This document shows, in pieces, positions 27,290-36,033 of a stretch of 51,218 nt of DNA; position 1 is the first letter of the stretch, and every line of letters starts with the position of its first letter. A program made the translations under genes and the position numbers. The stretch is taken from the NCBI GenBank assembly GCA_016792685.1, contig JAEULQ010000069.1, positions 1-51,218 on the forward strand. Reading direction: 5' to 3'. The notes beneath the pieces were generated by a model, which did not search any database, was not told where the DNA came from, and saw nothing but the letters and a program-made list of their open reading frames with translations. The stretch is from Tabrizicola sp. Lineage in GTDB: Bacteria; Pseudomonadota; Alphaproteobacteria; Rhodobacterales; Rhodobacteraceae.

Positions 27290-29320
27290 TCAGTCGACCT
27301 TCAGCACAGCCGTCAGCGGAGCCAGCGCCACTGTCGCGGCCTTGCCCTCGACGGTCCATTCCAAGAGCGCCGCCGCCATCTCGGCATTGGCTTCGCCCAC
27401 GACGCTGACGCGGCCTTCCTGCCCGGCCTTGAACACCGCCCGGTCAAGCAGCCGCCGCACGGCAACCCGGTCAGCCCCGGCCGAGCCGAGGTCACGGAAG
27501 ACCACGGCCGCTTCCAGGTCGTCACGCCGGGCCACCTGATCGGCGGCGTTGAGTCCTTCGTCCCAGGTCAGAAGGCCACGGCCCTGCGCCTTGACGATCG
27601 GCACCACCGCACTTGCCAGCGCCCGGTTGTTCTGGAACTTCTGTTCCGCCAGGTCCATCACCGCCACGGCTTCGGGCAGGCCCTGTTCCATCGACTGGAA
27701 CGCCACCTCGACATCTGACGGCTGCGCGCCCTCGGCAATGCCGGTGACCAGCATCACCACTTCCTGTCCGGCGCTCCGATAGATCGCCGCCCGTTCCGGT
27801 GTCGCCGGATCCATCGGATCAAGCGCAAAGCTGACCGGGAAGGGCAGGGCGGCAAGTCCGGCCCGATCCAGATCGGCGGCTCCGGTGTCGATCAGCACGA
27901 TGGCCATGGCCGGTTTGGCCTCGGGGTTTTCGAACTTGGCGGCAAAGCGGGCGATGGGCCGTGAATCTTCGACCGCCCCTTCGACGGCGGGCGCCGCTTC
28001 GGGGTCTTCCGCCCGGTCAATGATGATGCCCTCACCCTTTTCGATCAGCCGCGGGGCCGGTTTGAAGGTCGAACCAGCGCCGTCCTCGGTCTCTGTCGCG
28101 ACTTCAGGGGCCGCTTCCTCGGCACTGGGAAGGGCTTCGGGTTTCGTGCCCGGCATGTCGGGGGCGTCCGTCCCCGGCAGTGCATCCGCATCGTCCGGAG
28201 CCTCGTCCAGGGTCTCTGCTGGCATTGGCGTTTCGGCAGGTTCAGCCTCGGCCGCAGGGGCTTCGTCTGCAGGGGCTTCGGCGACCGGGGGTTCCGCCGC
28301 AGGGGCCTCCGCAGCGGGCGTCTCTGCGGGCTGGGCGGCTTCGGCCGGTTCTTCCGCAGGCTGTTCGGTTGCCACAGGTTCTTCTGCTGCCGTGGCCGTT
28401 TCAGCCGGGGCTGGTTCGGGGGCCGTCACCGCAGCGGCATCGGGGCTTGCGGCCTCGGGTGCAGGCTCCGCTGCCGGCTCAGGCTCTGCCGCCGGTGCTT
28501 CGGCCGGTGCGGTTTCGCTGGCCGCCTCCTTGGTCGCGGGTTCCGCCTCGACAGTTGCGACGGGCTCGGTCGGCGCGGCTTCGGCTTCCGACGCCTCGGC
28601 GGGCGCTTCGGAAAGAGCGGGTTCCTCGGCCGCGGCCGCTTCTGTCGTCTCCGATGCCGCAGGTTTGGCCTGATCCTGATCGTCAGCAATCTGTTTGGCC
28701 GGAGGCGACGGCAAAGTCGCCGGCGTGTCAGCCTTCGCGACCGGCGGGCGCGCTGGTTCTGGTTGAGGCTCGGGTACTTCGACTTCGGCCAGTTCCGGGG
28801 CGGCCGCCTCGGCCGCTGCTTCGCCCTCACCCTCCGGCAAGGCCGGGCCGGTTTCGGCCTCGGCGACGTCCGGTTGCGGTTCCGGTTCAGCCGTTGGTTC
28901 GGGTTCGGGCTGAGCTTCAGGTTCCGGGTTTGGCGAAGGCTCGGCCTCGGCCGCAGGCGCCGGTTCCGAACTGGCCGCCGCGCCTGTCTCCGGTTCCGTT
29001 CCGGTTACCGGTTCGGCCGCGGTCTCGTTGCTGGCTTCGGTGGCGTCCGCGGGGGCTTCGTCGACGGTAGGTTCAGCCGCTTCTGGATCGACCGTTGTCT
29101 CTTCGGCCGTTTCTTCAGGCGCATTGCTTGCATCGGCGGGTTCCGAGGCGGCGCCCGCATCTGCCTCTACAGCTTCCGGGGTCGCAATCTTTTCGTCCGC
29201 AGCAGCCACCGGGCGGTTTTCGTTTGCCGGAAGGTTCGGCAAGAAGACCGAACCGACGACCAGCCCCCCGGCCACAAGAACGCCGCCGGACACCATGCCG
29301 AGAATGAACCTGCCGATCAA
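27290..29320 (-). CDS. Divergent polysaccharide deacetylase (YibQ-like) with a long Pro/Ala/Glu linker
   Basis: The 676-residue product starts with a membrane anchor or signal (FILGMVSGGVLVAGGLVVGSVF). About 390 residues of low-complexity acidic Ala/Pro/Glu repeats follow. A C-terminal domain of about 225 residues (IARFAAKFENPEAKPAMAIVLID, LPFPVSFALDPMDPATPERAAIYR, VMLVTGIAEGAQPSDVEVAFQ) matches the divergent polysaccharide deacetylase/YibQ family. The catalytic His/Asp metal motif of true deacetylases is not evident. The linker probably spans the periplasm or peptidoglycan. The linker DNA is repetitive and biased in composition, and it generates long spurious frames on the other strand. Confidence 0.85.
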   Translation of the reverse strand: MIGRFILGMVSGGVLVAGGLVVGSVFLPNLPANENRPVAAADEKIATPEAVEADAGAASEPADASNAPEETAEETTVDPEAAEPTVDEAPADATEASNETAAEPVTGTEPETGAAASSEPAPAAEAEPSPNPEPEAQPEPEPTAEPEPQPDVAEAETGPALPEGEGEAAAEAAAPELAEVEVPEPQPEPARPPVAKADTPATLPSPPAKQIADDQDQAKPAASETTEAAAAEEPALSEAPAEASEAEAAPTEPVATVEAEPATKEAASETAPAEAPAAEPEPAAEPAPEAASPDAAAVTAPEPAPAETATAAEEPVATEQPAEEPAEAAQPAETPAAEAPAAEPPVAEAPADEAPAAEAEPAETPMPAETLDEAPDDADALPGTDAPDMPGTKPEALPSAEEAAPEVATETEDGAGSTFKPAPRLIEKGEGIIIDRAEDPEAAPAVEGAVEDSRPIARFAAKFENPEAKPAMAIVLIDTGAADLDRAGLAALPFPVSFALDPMDPATPERAAIYRSAGQEVVMLVTGIAEGAQPSDVEVAFQSMEQGLPEAVAVMDLAEQKFQNNRALASAVVPIVKAQGRGLLTWDEGLNAADQVARRDDLEAAVVFRDLGSAGADRVAVRRLLDRAVFKAGQEGRVSVVGEANAEMAAALLEWTVEGKAATVALAPLTAVLKVD

Positions 29321-29535
29321 GACTGCCTCCAGCTCTGCACCGTTGCGGTCCGTTCAGGGTATGAGATCGGCGTCACGCCAAGCTGCATCCCCCGGATCTT
29401 CCCCGGCGCCATTCTTCTGACCGGCCCAGTATAGCCTGCGATGTGGCTGGCTTCACCCCTTTTCCGCGCCGCGGTCAACAACTTGCCGCAGCCGTGGCAA
29501 GCCAGCCATCGGCCTCGGTCGATCAGGCAGGAAGG

Positions 29536-29609
29536 TGGAGGCGGGTACCGGAATCGAACCGGTCTTCACGGATTTGCAATCCGCTGCGTAACCTCTCCGC
29601 CAACCCGCC
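29536..29609 (-). tRNA. tRNA-Cys (anticodon GCA)
   Basis: The minus strand folds as a 74-base cloverleaf. The acceptor stem GGCGGGT pairs with ACCCGCC, the T arm has GGTTCGATTCC and the anticodon loop ATTGCAAAT carries GCA. The discriminator is U, as required for tRNA-Cys, and the 3' CCA is encoded. Confidence 0.96.
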
Positions 29610-29753
29610 GCGAGGAGTGCGCTTGGGATAGCTGATGCCGCAGGGGGCTGCAAGGGCCTCATCTTCATTGCGTGCCGCTGGTCCCGTCGCGTCTTGACTT
29701 GGTTTCCCTGCCCGCCGATTGTCCGCCGCAACCGAGGCGCAGGAACGGGCAGC

Positions 29754-30767
29754 GTGCAGAAGATCCTCATCACCGGGAGCGCCGGCTTCATCGGGTTCCA
29801 TCTGGCACGGCGCCTCCTTTCGGCCGGTTATCTCGTCCATGGCTATGACGGGATGACCAGCTACTACGACGTGACGCTCAAGCAGAAACGCCACGCGATG
29901 CTGCTGCAGATGCCGGGCTTTTCCGCGACCGAAGCCATGCTGGAAGATGTCGCCACACTTGACCGCATTGCCGAAGAATTCGCCCCGGATGTCATCGTCC
30001 ATCTCGCCGCCCAGGCCGGGGTGCGCTACAGCCTGACCCATCCCCGATCCTATATCGAGGCGAATTTTACCGGCAGTTTCAATGTGCTGGAGGTCGCAAG
30101 GCGGCTGAAGGTCAAGCATCTCCTGATGGCATCGACCTCATCGGTCTATGGCGCGGGTCCGGCCATGCCCTTCCGCGAGGTCGACCGGACCGACCAGCCG
30201 CTGACCGTCTATGCCGCCACCAAGAAGGCCACCGAAGCGCTTGCGCATTCCTATGCCCATCTCTGGGGCCTGCCGATCACGCTCTTCCGCTTCTTCACGG
30301 TCTACGGCAGCTGGGGGCGACCCGATCTCGCCTATTTCAAGTTCGTCGACGCGATCCTGCACGGCCGCCCGATTGACGTGTACAACCATGGCGAACTTTG
30401 GCGTGACTTCACCGATGTCGAGGATCTGGTCCAGGCCGTCTCGCGACTGATCCCGGTCATCCCGCCGCTGCCCGGCGCGCCCGGCACCCCGGTCGAAGGC
30501 GACAGCCTGAGCCCGGTCGCCCCCTACCGGATCGTCAATGTCGGGAATTCCGAAAAAGTTCACCTGATGGACTTCATCGCCGCCATCGAGGATGTGGTCG
30601 GCCGCAAGGCCATCTGCAACTTCCTGCCGATGCAGCCCGGCGACGTGCCTGCGACCTGGGCCGACTGCACGCTTCTTGAGAGATTGACCGGGTTTCGACC
30701 CCAGACCGACCTGCGCCGCGGTCTGAAAGGATTTGTCGACTGGTACCGCGACTACTATCAGGTGTAA
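29754..30767 (+). CDS. NAD-dependent epimerase, probably UDP-glucuronate 4-epimerase
   Basis: Extended short-chain dehydrogenase of 337 residues. The NAD site ITGSAGFIGFHLARRL, the YDGMTSYYDVTLKQKR segment, the catalytic region STSSVYG with the Tyr-x3-Lys in VYAATKKATE, and LFRFFTVYG are all typical of UDP-glucuronate 4-epimerases that make UDP-galacturonate for surface polysaccharides. The start is the GTG at 29754, since homology begins there at QKILITGS; the frame is open upstream. It lies alone, with tRNA-Cys divergent on one side and an aminotransferase downstream. Confidence 0.85.
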   Translation: MQKILITGSAGFIGFHLARRLLSAGYLVHGYDGMTSYYDVTLKQKRHAMLLQMPGFSATEAMLEDVATLDRIAEEFAPDVIVHLAAQAGVRYSLTHPRSYIEANFTGSFNVLEVARRLKVKHLLMASTSSVYGAGPAMPFREVDRTDQPLTVYAATKKATEALAHSYAHLWGLPITLFRFFTVYGSWGRPDLAYFKFVDAILHGRPIDVYNHGELWRDFTDVEDLVQAVSRLIPVIPPLPGAPGTPVEGDSLSPVAPYRIVNVGNSEKVHLMDFIAAIEDVVGRKAICNFLPMQPGDVPATWADCTLLERLTGFRPQTDLRRGLKGFVDWYRDYYQV

Positions 30768-30859
30768 CATGCTGGCTATAGCGGCGGTCGGCCTCTGGTC
30801 CTAATCAGGGGCCGCTTGATCCGCGATTATGCAGCCGTATCGAATTGAAAGGACTGGCC

Positions 30860-32239
30860 ATGGAAGGCTTCAGCGGAATGAATGACATCGGCGCCGTGGT
30901 CGAGGCAGACCGCGCCCATGTCTGGCACCACCTGTCGCAGCACAAGCAGTACGAAACTGTTGATCCCCGCGTCATCGTGGAAGGCAAGGGGATGCGGGTC
31001 TGGGACGCCAAGGGCAAGGAACACATCGACGCCGTCTCCGGCGGGGTCTGGACCGTCAACGTGGGCTATGGCCGTGAATCCATCGCCAATGCCGTGCGCG
31101 ACCAGCTGATCAAGATGAACTACTTCGCCGGGGCCGCGGGCTCGATCCCCGGCTCGCTATTCGCCAAGAAGCTGATCGAGAAGATGCCGGGCATGTCCCG
31201 CGTCTACTACTCGAACTCGGGGTCCGAGGCGAACGAGAAGGTCTACAAGATGGTGCGCCAGATCGCGCATCGCCACCACGGCGGGAAGAAGTGGAAGATC
31301 CTCTACCGCGACCGCGACTATCACGGCACCACGATTGCCGCCCTCGCCAGCGCCGGCCAGGACCAGCGCGCCATGCAGTACGGGCCCTTCCCGGATGGCT
31401 TCGTCCGCGTCCCGCATTGCCTGGAATACCGCAAGCAGTGGGACGTCGAGAACTACGGCGAGCGCGCCGCTGACGCGATCGAGGAAGTCATCCTCCGCGA
31501 AGGTCCCGATACCGTGGGCTGCCTGATCTTGGAACCGATCACCGCAGGCGGTGGCGTCATCGTGCCGCCCCAGGGCTATTGGGAGCGGGTGCAGGAGATC
31601 TGCAATAAGTACAACATCCTTCTCGCCATCGACGAGGTCGTTTGCGGCGTCGGCCGTACCGGGGTCTGGTTCGGCTACCAGCATTACGGCATCAAGCCCG
31701 ACTTCGTGACCATGGCCAAGGGCGTGGCCTCCGGCTATGCCGCGATCAGCTGCACGGTGACGACCGAGAAAGTCTTTGAAATGTTCAAGGACGACCCGAA
31801 TGACCCGATGAGCTATTTCCGCGACATCTCCACCTTCGGCGGCTGCACCAGCGGCCCGGCGGCGGCCCTGGAGAACATGCGGATCATCGAGGATGAGGGG
31901 CTTCTGGCCAACACGCTGGCCATGGGCGAGCGCTGCCTTGGCAACCTCCAGGCGCTGATGGAGAAGCACAAGGTCATCGGCGACGTCCGCGGCAAGGGCC
32001 TGTTCCTTGGCGCCGAACTGGTGGCCGACCGCGCAACCCGCGAGCCGATGGACGAGAAAAAGGTCGCTGCCGTGGTCGCTGACTGCAATGCCCAAGGCGT
32101 GATCATCGGCATGACCAACCGGTCCATCCCGGGGCTGAACAACACGCTCTGCCTCAGCCCCGCGCTGATCGCGACGCCGGACGATATCGACCAGATCACC
32201 GGGGCGATTGATGGGGCGCTGGGCCGGGTGTTTGGCTGA
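30860..32239 (+). CDS. tpa: Class III aminotransferase, probable taurine:pyruvate aminotransferase
   Basis: PLP-dependent omega-aminotransferase of 459 residues. The motifs VWHHLSQHK, the HIDAVSGGVWTVNVGYGRE stretch, YYSNSGSEANEKVYKMVRQIAH, RDYHGTTIAALASAGQ, LEPITAGGGVIVPP, IDEVVCGVGRTG and the lysine in FVTMAKGVASGY agree with the Tpa group as I remember it, which converts taurine and pyruvate to sulfoacetaldehyde and alanine. No sulfoacetaldehyde acetyltransferase or taurine transporter is beside it, so a related substrate (beta-alanine, hypotaurine) is possible. The ATG at 30860 has GAAAGGA upstream. A clear terminator follows. Confidence 0.78.
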   Translation: MEGFSGMNDIGAVVEADRAHVWHHLSQHKQYETVDPRVIVEGKGMRVWDAKGKEHIDAVSGGVWTVNVGYGRESIANAVRDQLIKMNYFAGAAGSIPGSLFAKKLIEKMPGMSRVYYSNSGSEANEKVYKMVRQIAHRHHGGKKWKILYRDRDYHGTTIAALASAGQDQRAMQYGPFPDGFVRVPHCLEYRKQWDVENYGERAADAIEEVILREGPDTVGCLILEPITAGGGVIVPPQGYWERVQEICNKYNILLAIDEVVCGVGRTGVWFGYQHYGIKPDFVTMAKGVASGYAAISCTVTTEKVFEMFKDDPNDPMSYFRDISTFGGCTSGPAAALENMRIIEDEGLLANTLAMGERCLGNLQALMEKHKVIGDVRGKGLFLGAELVADRATREPMDEKKVAAVVADCNAQGVIIGMTNRSIPGLNNTLCLSPALIATPDDIDQITGAIDGALGRVFG

Positions 32240-32258
32240 CCGCTCCTCCCTTTGGGAT

Positions 32259-32289
32259 CAAAAGGGTGTCCCTATCGGACACCCTTTTG
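32259..32289 (+). terminator. Terminator after the aminotransferase gene
   Basis: A 13-base-pair perfect stem (arms CAAAAGGGTGTCC / GGACACCCTTTTG) with loop CTATC begins 19 bases after the stop codon and runs into TTTTGGTTCTT. The A/T ends make it usable in either direction. Confidence 0.8.
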
Positions 32290-32444
32290 GTTCTTAGGAT
32301 TTCAAAGGGCTTGGCGTGGGCGACAAGGGTTTGGCATGGCCCTGACGGGAGACGCAGAAAAGGGGTAGCGAAGCGCCACAATCGCGGCCACTGTCCATAG
32401 GGTGCGGGTTCGACGGCGATTCAGTTCGAGAGTTTCGGTGTGCG

Positions 32445-32882
32445 ATGCAGTTCAGGATCGGAAACTACGCGTTACAATTCGCCATGCTCTTCGGATCGGC
32501 TTTCCTGATCCTTTTGCCGCTACAGTCAAGCATGCGGATTCTGCAGTGGATGGCGACGGACGGTTGCGGCCAAATGCTCAACAAAGAGACACACCAGGCT
32601 TTCTTCTGGCTGACAATGCTCCTTAGTTTGGCATTGTTGATCGCTGTCGGACTTGAATTTGTCTTTCCCAGGGCGCGAAGGTCAGCTTGGGGCATCGTGG
32701 CTCCGCCCGTGGCTGCCTATTTGCTTGGCGTCTGGGCCGTTTCGCGGCTGAACGTCGATTTCTTAACCTCATGCGACAGTTTCTTCGCTCTGGATATCGC
32801 AGTCGGCTTAAACCTCATCGGCGCCCTGATTGCACTGTGGATTTCCTGGCGGCGGTTCCGCCAAGGCCGAAGTGTTAGCTGA
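32445..32882 (+). CDS. Small membrane protein of unknown function
   Basis: A 145-residue protein with four hydrophobic segments: about residues 8 to 30, 52 to 73, 80 to 100 and 115 to 135. I do not recognise a family. A short loop with Cys (TDGCGQM) follows the first helix and another (FLTSCDSFF) precedes the last; two such loop cysteines could form a disulfide. Base use is visibly less GC-rich than the neighbours, which hints at later acquisition. The reading frame is supported by the helix pattern, not by homology. Confidence 0.55.
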   Translation: MQFRIGNYALQFAMLFGSAFLILLPLQSSMRILQWMATDGCGQMLNKETHQAFFWLTMLLSLALLIAVGLEFVFPRARRSAWGIVAPPVAAYLLGVWAVSRLNVDFLTSCDSFFALDIAVGLNLIGALIALWISWRRFRQGRSVS

Positions 32883-32977
32883 AGGATGGTTTCGGGGGAC
32901 GTAGGGCAGTCCTGTTCAGCGAAAGCCCGTTGCCCGGAATCAAGGCGCTTGCGCTGCCCTCGTGTCTTGCGGGGCGT

Positions 32978-32995
32978 GGTGCGCTGTAGCGCACC
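32978..32995. repeat. REP-like hairpin GGTGCGCTGTAGCGCACC
   Basis: The arms GGTGCGCT and AGCGCACC form an eight-pair stem with loop GT and are followed by CTACG. GGTGCGC/GCGCACC with CTACG or CGTAGG edges is a pattern I associate with dispersed intergenic repeats of Rhodobacteraceae; an inverted GTAGGGC copy lies near 32900. Confidence 0.5.
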
Positions 32996-33035
32996 CTACG
33001 GGGCTGAACCGATTCGCCCGGGATGGTTAACGGCT

Positions 33036-33063
33036 TTCCGTCTCTACGCGCGTAGAGACGGAA
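33036..33063. repeat. 28-base perfect palindrome
   Basis: The two 14-base halves (TTCCGTCTCTACGC and its exact complement) are uninterrupted. It lies about 390 bases upstream of the Fur-family gene and 150 bases after the small membrane-protein gene. It could be a cruciform-type repeat, an operator for a dimeric regulator or a factor-independent terminator lacking a T tract. Confidence 0.7.
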
Positions 33064-33450
33064 GGAAGATGGAAGGAAGACCGAAAGAAGACGTCAAATC
33101 CGGCCTGAAGCCGGACCGTTAAGTCAGCGTTCTCAAGGGCTTGCGTGACATATGGGATTCCGCTGCGGCCCCCCGTGCCCGCCACCTCGTAACCTTTCCG
33201 CAACCGACCCGCGCCGGACCGGACCTGATACGTACCGGTAGCCCGGGCGGCCCTCCCGATCCCGGCCATTCCAGGGCCTGCCAGCCTCGGTGCTTCACCG
33301 ACCGTGTATGGGTGATGACCGGGGGCAGGGGGTTAACGACAGCTTAACGCAAAATCTCAACCCGTTGAAATCGCTAAGTCTGCACGATCTGTCCCGTGTG
33401 GACAGCGGCCATGGTTTGACCCGGGCCGCACCCCCCGCTACCATCCCCCC

Positions 33451-33870
33451 ATGAAACCCGACCCCACCCTCCGCGCGGCCCAGGCTCTCCGGGACACCGG
33501 CGTCCGCGTCACCCGCCAGCGTGAGGCCCTGCTCAAGGTCCTGACCGAGGCCGACGACCACCCCGACGCCGCCGAGCTGCACCGCCGCGCCCGCAGGCTG
33601 GACGACAGCCTGTCGCTGGCCACCGTTTACCGGACCCTCTCGGTCCTCGAACGCGAAGGCGTCGTCCTCCGCCTCGCCCTCGAAAACGGCGGCGCCCGCT
33701 ATGAGGTCGCCGACGCCCCCCATCATGACCACATCGTCGATCTCGACACCGGCCTGATCACCGAGTTCAGGTCAGAAAAGATCGAGCAACTGCAACGGGA
33801 AATTGCCGCCGAGATGGGTTTCGAGATCGTCCATCACCGGATGGAGCTTTATTGCCGAAAGCGGCGCTAG
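33451..33870 (+). CDS. Fur-family metal-responsive regulator
   Basis: A 139-residue protein with the Fur winged helix (VRVTRQREALLKVLTEADDHPDAAEL, SLATVYRTLSVLEREGVV) and dimer domain with metal-site motif HHDHIVDLDTGLITEF and a late HRMELYCRKR. In E. coli Fur the sequence after HHDH contains CxxC; here those positions are not Cys, which is normal for alphaproteobacterial Fur/Mur proteins that respond to manganese or iron. The family is certain; whether it is Mur, Fur or Zur is not. The stop overlaps the convergent oxidoreductase by four bases. Confidence 0.9.
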   Translation: MKPDPTLRAAQALRDTGVRVTRQREALLKVLTEADDHPDAAELHRRARRLDDSLSLATVYRTLSVLEREGVVLRLALENGGARYEVADAPHHDHIVDLDTGLITEFRSEKIEQLQREIAAEMGFEIVHHRMELYCRKRR

Positions 33871-35891
33871 ACCGTCCGTACCAGCCGCAGCGCGTCGTAG
33901 ATCGCCGCGTGGGTGTTGCGCGCCTCTACCGCATCCCCGATCCGGAACAGCTGGAAACCCTCGACCACAGGCTGCGGCGTCCCGGCGATCAGCGCGTCAT
34001 AGTCCACCGCCCCCTTGTTCCCGGAATGCGGTTTCAGATCGAAGTAGATCTCTGCCAGAGGCTGTGTGCCATGATTGACCACCACCTGGTCATAGAGCGC
34101 CGTCTTGTCGAGCTTCATGTAGTCCGAGCCGATCACCGCCTTCAGCTGGTTCCCCGCCTTCTCCACCGCGTCGAGCTTGTAGGTCACCGTAAAGGTCACT
34201 GCCTTGTCCTGCAGGGCCCGCATGTAGGGCACGAGGTTCATCCCCATCACTTCCGGGGCGAAGCTGCGGTCGCGGGTCATCACCTCGACCCTTGCCCCCG
34301 ACTCCGCAATCAATTGCGCGGCCTGCAGCGCCGCATGGTCACCCGCATCATCGTAGATGAGCACGTTCGCCCCCGGTTTCACGTCGCCTGACAGGATATC
34401 CCAGGTCGAGACGACAAGGTCGTTCCCTGCTGCCAGGATGTCCGTCTTTGGCAGCCCGCCCGTTGCGATCACCACGACATCGGGCTTTTCGGCCAGCACA
34501 TCCGCCGCCTCGGCCAAGGTGTTGAAGCGGAACTCCACGCCCTTGGCGGTGCATTGTGCCAGCCGCCAGTCGACGATCCCGATCATCTCGGCCCGCCGTT
34601 TCGATTGCGCAGTCAGGCGGATCTGGCCGCCAGCCTGGCCTGCGGCTTCGAAGACCACGACCGAATGTCCGCGTTCGGCTGCCACCCGGGCAGCCTCCAG
34701 CCCCGCCGGGCCCGCGCCGACGACGACGACTTTCTTCTTGGCGGCGGCCATTTCAATGTCATGCGGCTGCGTCTCTTCGCGCCCGGTCGAGGGGTTGTGG
34801 ATGCAAAGCGCCATGCCCCCCTGGTAGATCCGGTCCAGACAGTAGGTCGCGCCGACACAAGGCCGGATGTCATGCTCACGGCCCTCGACGATCTTGCGCA
34901 CGATATGCGGGTCGGCGATGTGGGCGCGGGTCATCCCCACCATATCCACCTGTCCCGTCGCCACTGCATGTCTGGCGGTCGCGACGTCGGGGATGCGTGC
35001 GGCATGCAATGTCGGCATCCCGACTTCGGCCTTGATCCGGCCCGCGAAATCCAGATGCGGGGCCGAGCGCATGCCCTGGACCGGGATCAGGTCGGTCATG
35101 GCCGGATCGGTATGGATGCGGCTGCGGTTGATGTTCAGATAATCGACCAACCCGCTGTCACGGAACATCTTTCCGATTGCCACGCCCTCTTCGATGTCGA
35201 TCCCGCCGGGCTCCATCTCGTCGACGCCATAGCGCATGCCGATGATGATCTGGTTGCCGATCCGTTTGCGGATGGCGGCCAGGATCTCCATCGTCAGGCG
35301 GGCGCGGTTTTCCAGGCTGCCGCCGTAAGGGGCGTCCAGGGAGTTCGTCAGCGGCGACATGAACTGGTCGAGCAGGTGGCCGTGGCACATGATCTCGATC
35401 CCGTCGAGACCAGCCTCCTTCATCCGCTCTGCGGCCTCCACATAGTCACGAATGATGCGGGCGATGTCCCAGTCCTCGACCGGCTTCGGAAAGGCCCGGT
35501 GCGCGGGCTCGCGATCGGTGGTGGAGGAGACGACCGGCAGCCAGTCGGCCTTGTCCCAGCGCGTGCGTCGGCCAAGATGGCTGAGCTGGATCATGACCGC
35601 CGCTCCGGCCTCGTGGCAGTCGTCGGTCAGCCGCTTCATCCACGGCACGATCTCGTCCTTCCAGACGAGGAGGTTCGAGAAGACCGGCGGGCTGTCACGG
35701 CTGACGCTGGCCGAACCAGCGGTCATCACCATGGCGACCCCGGCCTTGGCGCGTTCCAGATGGTAGAGCCGATAGCGGTCCTTCGGCATGCCGTCGTCGC
35801 CATAGGCGGGTTCATGGCTGGTGGTCATGATCCGGTTGCGAAGCGTCAGGTGCTTGAGCTGGTAGGGTTGCAGCAGGGGATCGTTCGACAT
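33867..35891 (-). CDS. NADH:flavin oxidoreductase, N-methylproline demethylase/trimethylamine dehydrogenase type
   Basis: A 674-residue multidomain flavoprotein. Residues 1 to about 340 are the FMN-binding Old Yellow Enzyme barrel (LTLRNRIMTTSHE, VMIQLSHLGRR, DGIEIMCHGHLLDQFMSP, SPYGGS-like DAPYGGSLENRAR). Cysteines C345, C351 and C363 (RPCVGATYCLDR, ALCIHNP) mark the iron-sulfur segment, with one fewer Cys than in trimethylamine dehydrogenase. A dinucleotide domain follows (VVVVGAGPAGLEAARVAAERG). Proteins of this type demethylate N-methylproline/stachydrine or related amines; which one cannot be read. The ATG at 35891 starts MSNDPLLQPYQ; the frame is open upstream. It is divergent from a TetR gene across a 24-base palindrome. 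Confidence 0.8.
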   Translation of the reverse strand: MSNDPLLQPYQLKHLTLRNRIMTTSHEPAYGDDGMPKDRYRLYHLERAKAGVAMVMTAGSASVSRDSPPVFSNLLVWKDEIVPWMKRLTDDCHEAGAAVMIQLSHLGRRTRWDKADWLPVVSSTTDREPAHRAFPKPVEDWDIARIIRDYVEAAERMKEAGLDGIEIMCHGHLLDQFMSPLTNSLDAPYGGSLENRARLTMEILAAIRKRIGNQIIIGMRYGVDEMEPGGIDIEEGVAIGKMFRDSGLVDYLNINRSRIHTDPAMTDLIPVQGMRSAPHLDFAGRIKAEVGMPTLHAARIPDVATARHAVATGQVDMVGMTRAHIADPHIVRKIVEGREHDIRPCVGATYCLDRIYQGGMALCIHNPSTGREETQPHDIEMAAAKKKVVVVGAGPAGLEAARVAAERGHSVVVFEAAGQAGGQIRLTAQSKRRAEMIGIVDWRLAQCTAKGVEFRFNTLAEAADVLAEKPDVVVIATGGLPKTDILAAGNDLVVSTWDILSGDVKPGANVLIYDDAGDHAALQAAQLIAESGARVEVMTRDRSFAPEVMGMNLVPYMRALQDKAVTFTVTYKLDAVEKAGNQLKAVIGSDYMKLDKTALYDQVVVNHGTQPLAEIYFDLKPHSGNKGAVDYDALIAGTPQPVVEGFQLFRIGDAVEARNTHAAIYDALRLVRTV

Positions 35892-35952
35892 GGGCGGGCC
35901 TTCGGGTTTTGACCATTTCAGACTAGAATCGCGCTCTGGTTCGTGCAACGAA

Positions 35953-35976
35953 AAACTCGACACTCATGTCGAGTTT
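35953..35976. promoter_or_regulatory. Candidate TetR operator between divergent genes
   Basis: Ten-base arms AAACTCGACA and TGTCGAGTTT flank a four-base centre CTCA, a perfect 24-base inverted repeat. It lies 62 bases upstream of the flavin oxidoreductase start and 57 bases upstream of the TetR start, the usual place for an operator controlling both genes. Confidence 0.65.
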
Positions 35977-36033
35977 CTGCCGCCCTGCTGTGACGACTTG
36001 TGCAGGGGCATGGCGGGCGACTAGGCTCGGGTC

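Larger units (their letters stand above)
32883..33450. other. 568-base spacer with palindromic repeats, no convincing gene
   Basis: The stretch has short frames but none with a recognisable protein or ribosome site. It holds a GGTGCGCTGTAGCGCACC hairpin followed by CTACG (32978 to 33000), a 28-base perfect palindrome (33036 to 33063), a purine-rich run GGAAGGAAGATGGAAGGAAG just after it, and a small CCGGCCTGAAGCCGG hairpin near 33100. The last 100 bases probably hold the fur-family promoter. Confidence 0.6.

Noticed and set aside
27885-28673. 262-codon plus-strand frame rich in Ser, Ala and Gly
   Set aside because: It lies opposite the Ala/Pro/Glu linker of the YibQ-like gene; the repetitive codons force an open antisense frame.
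32886-33122. 78-codon plus-strand frame in the 568-base spacer
   Set aside because: It consists largely of palindromic repeat sequence and has no ribosome site or homology I can see.
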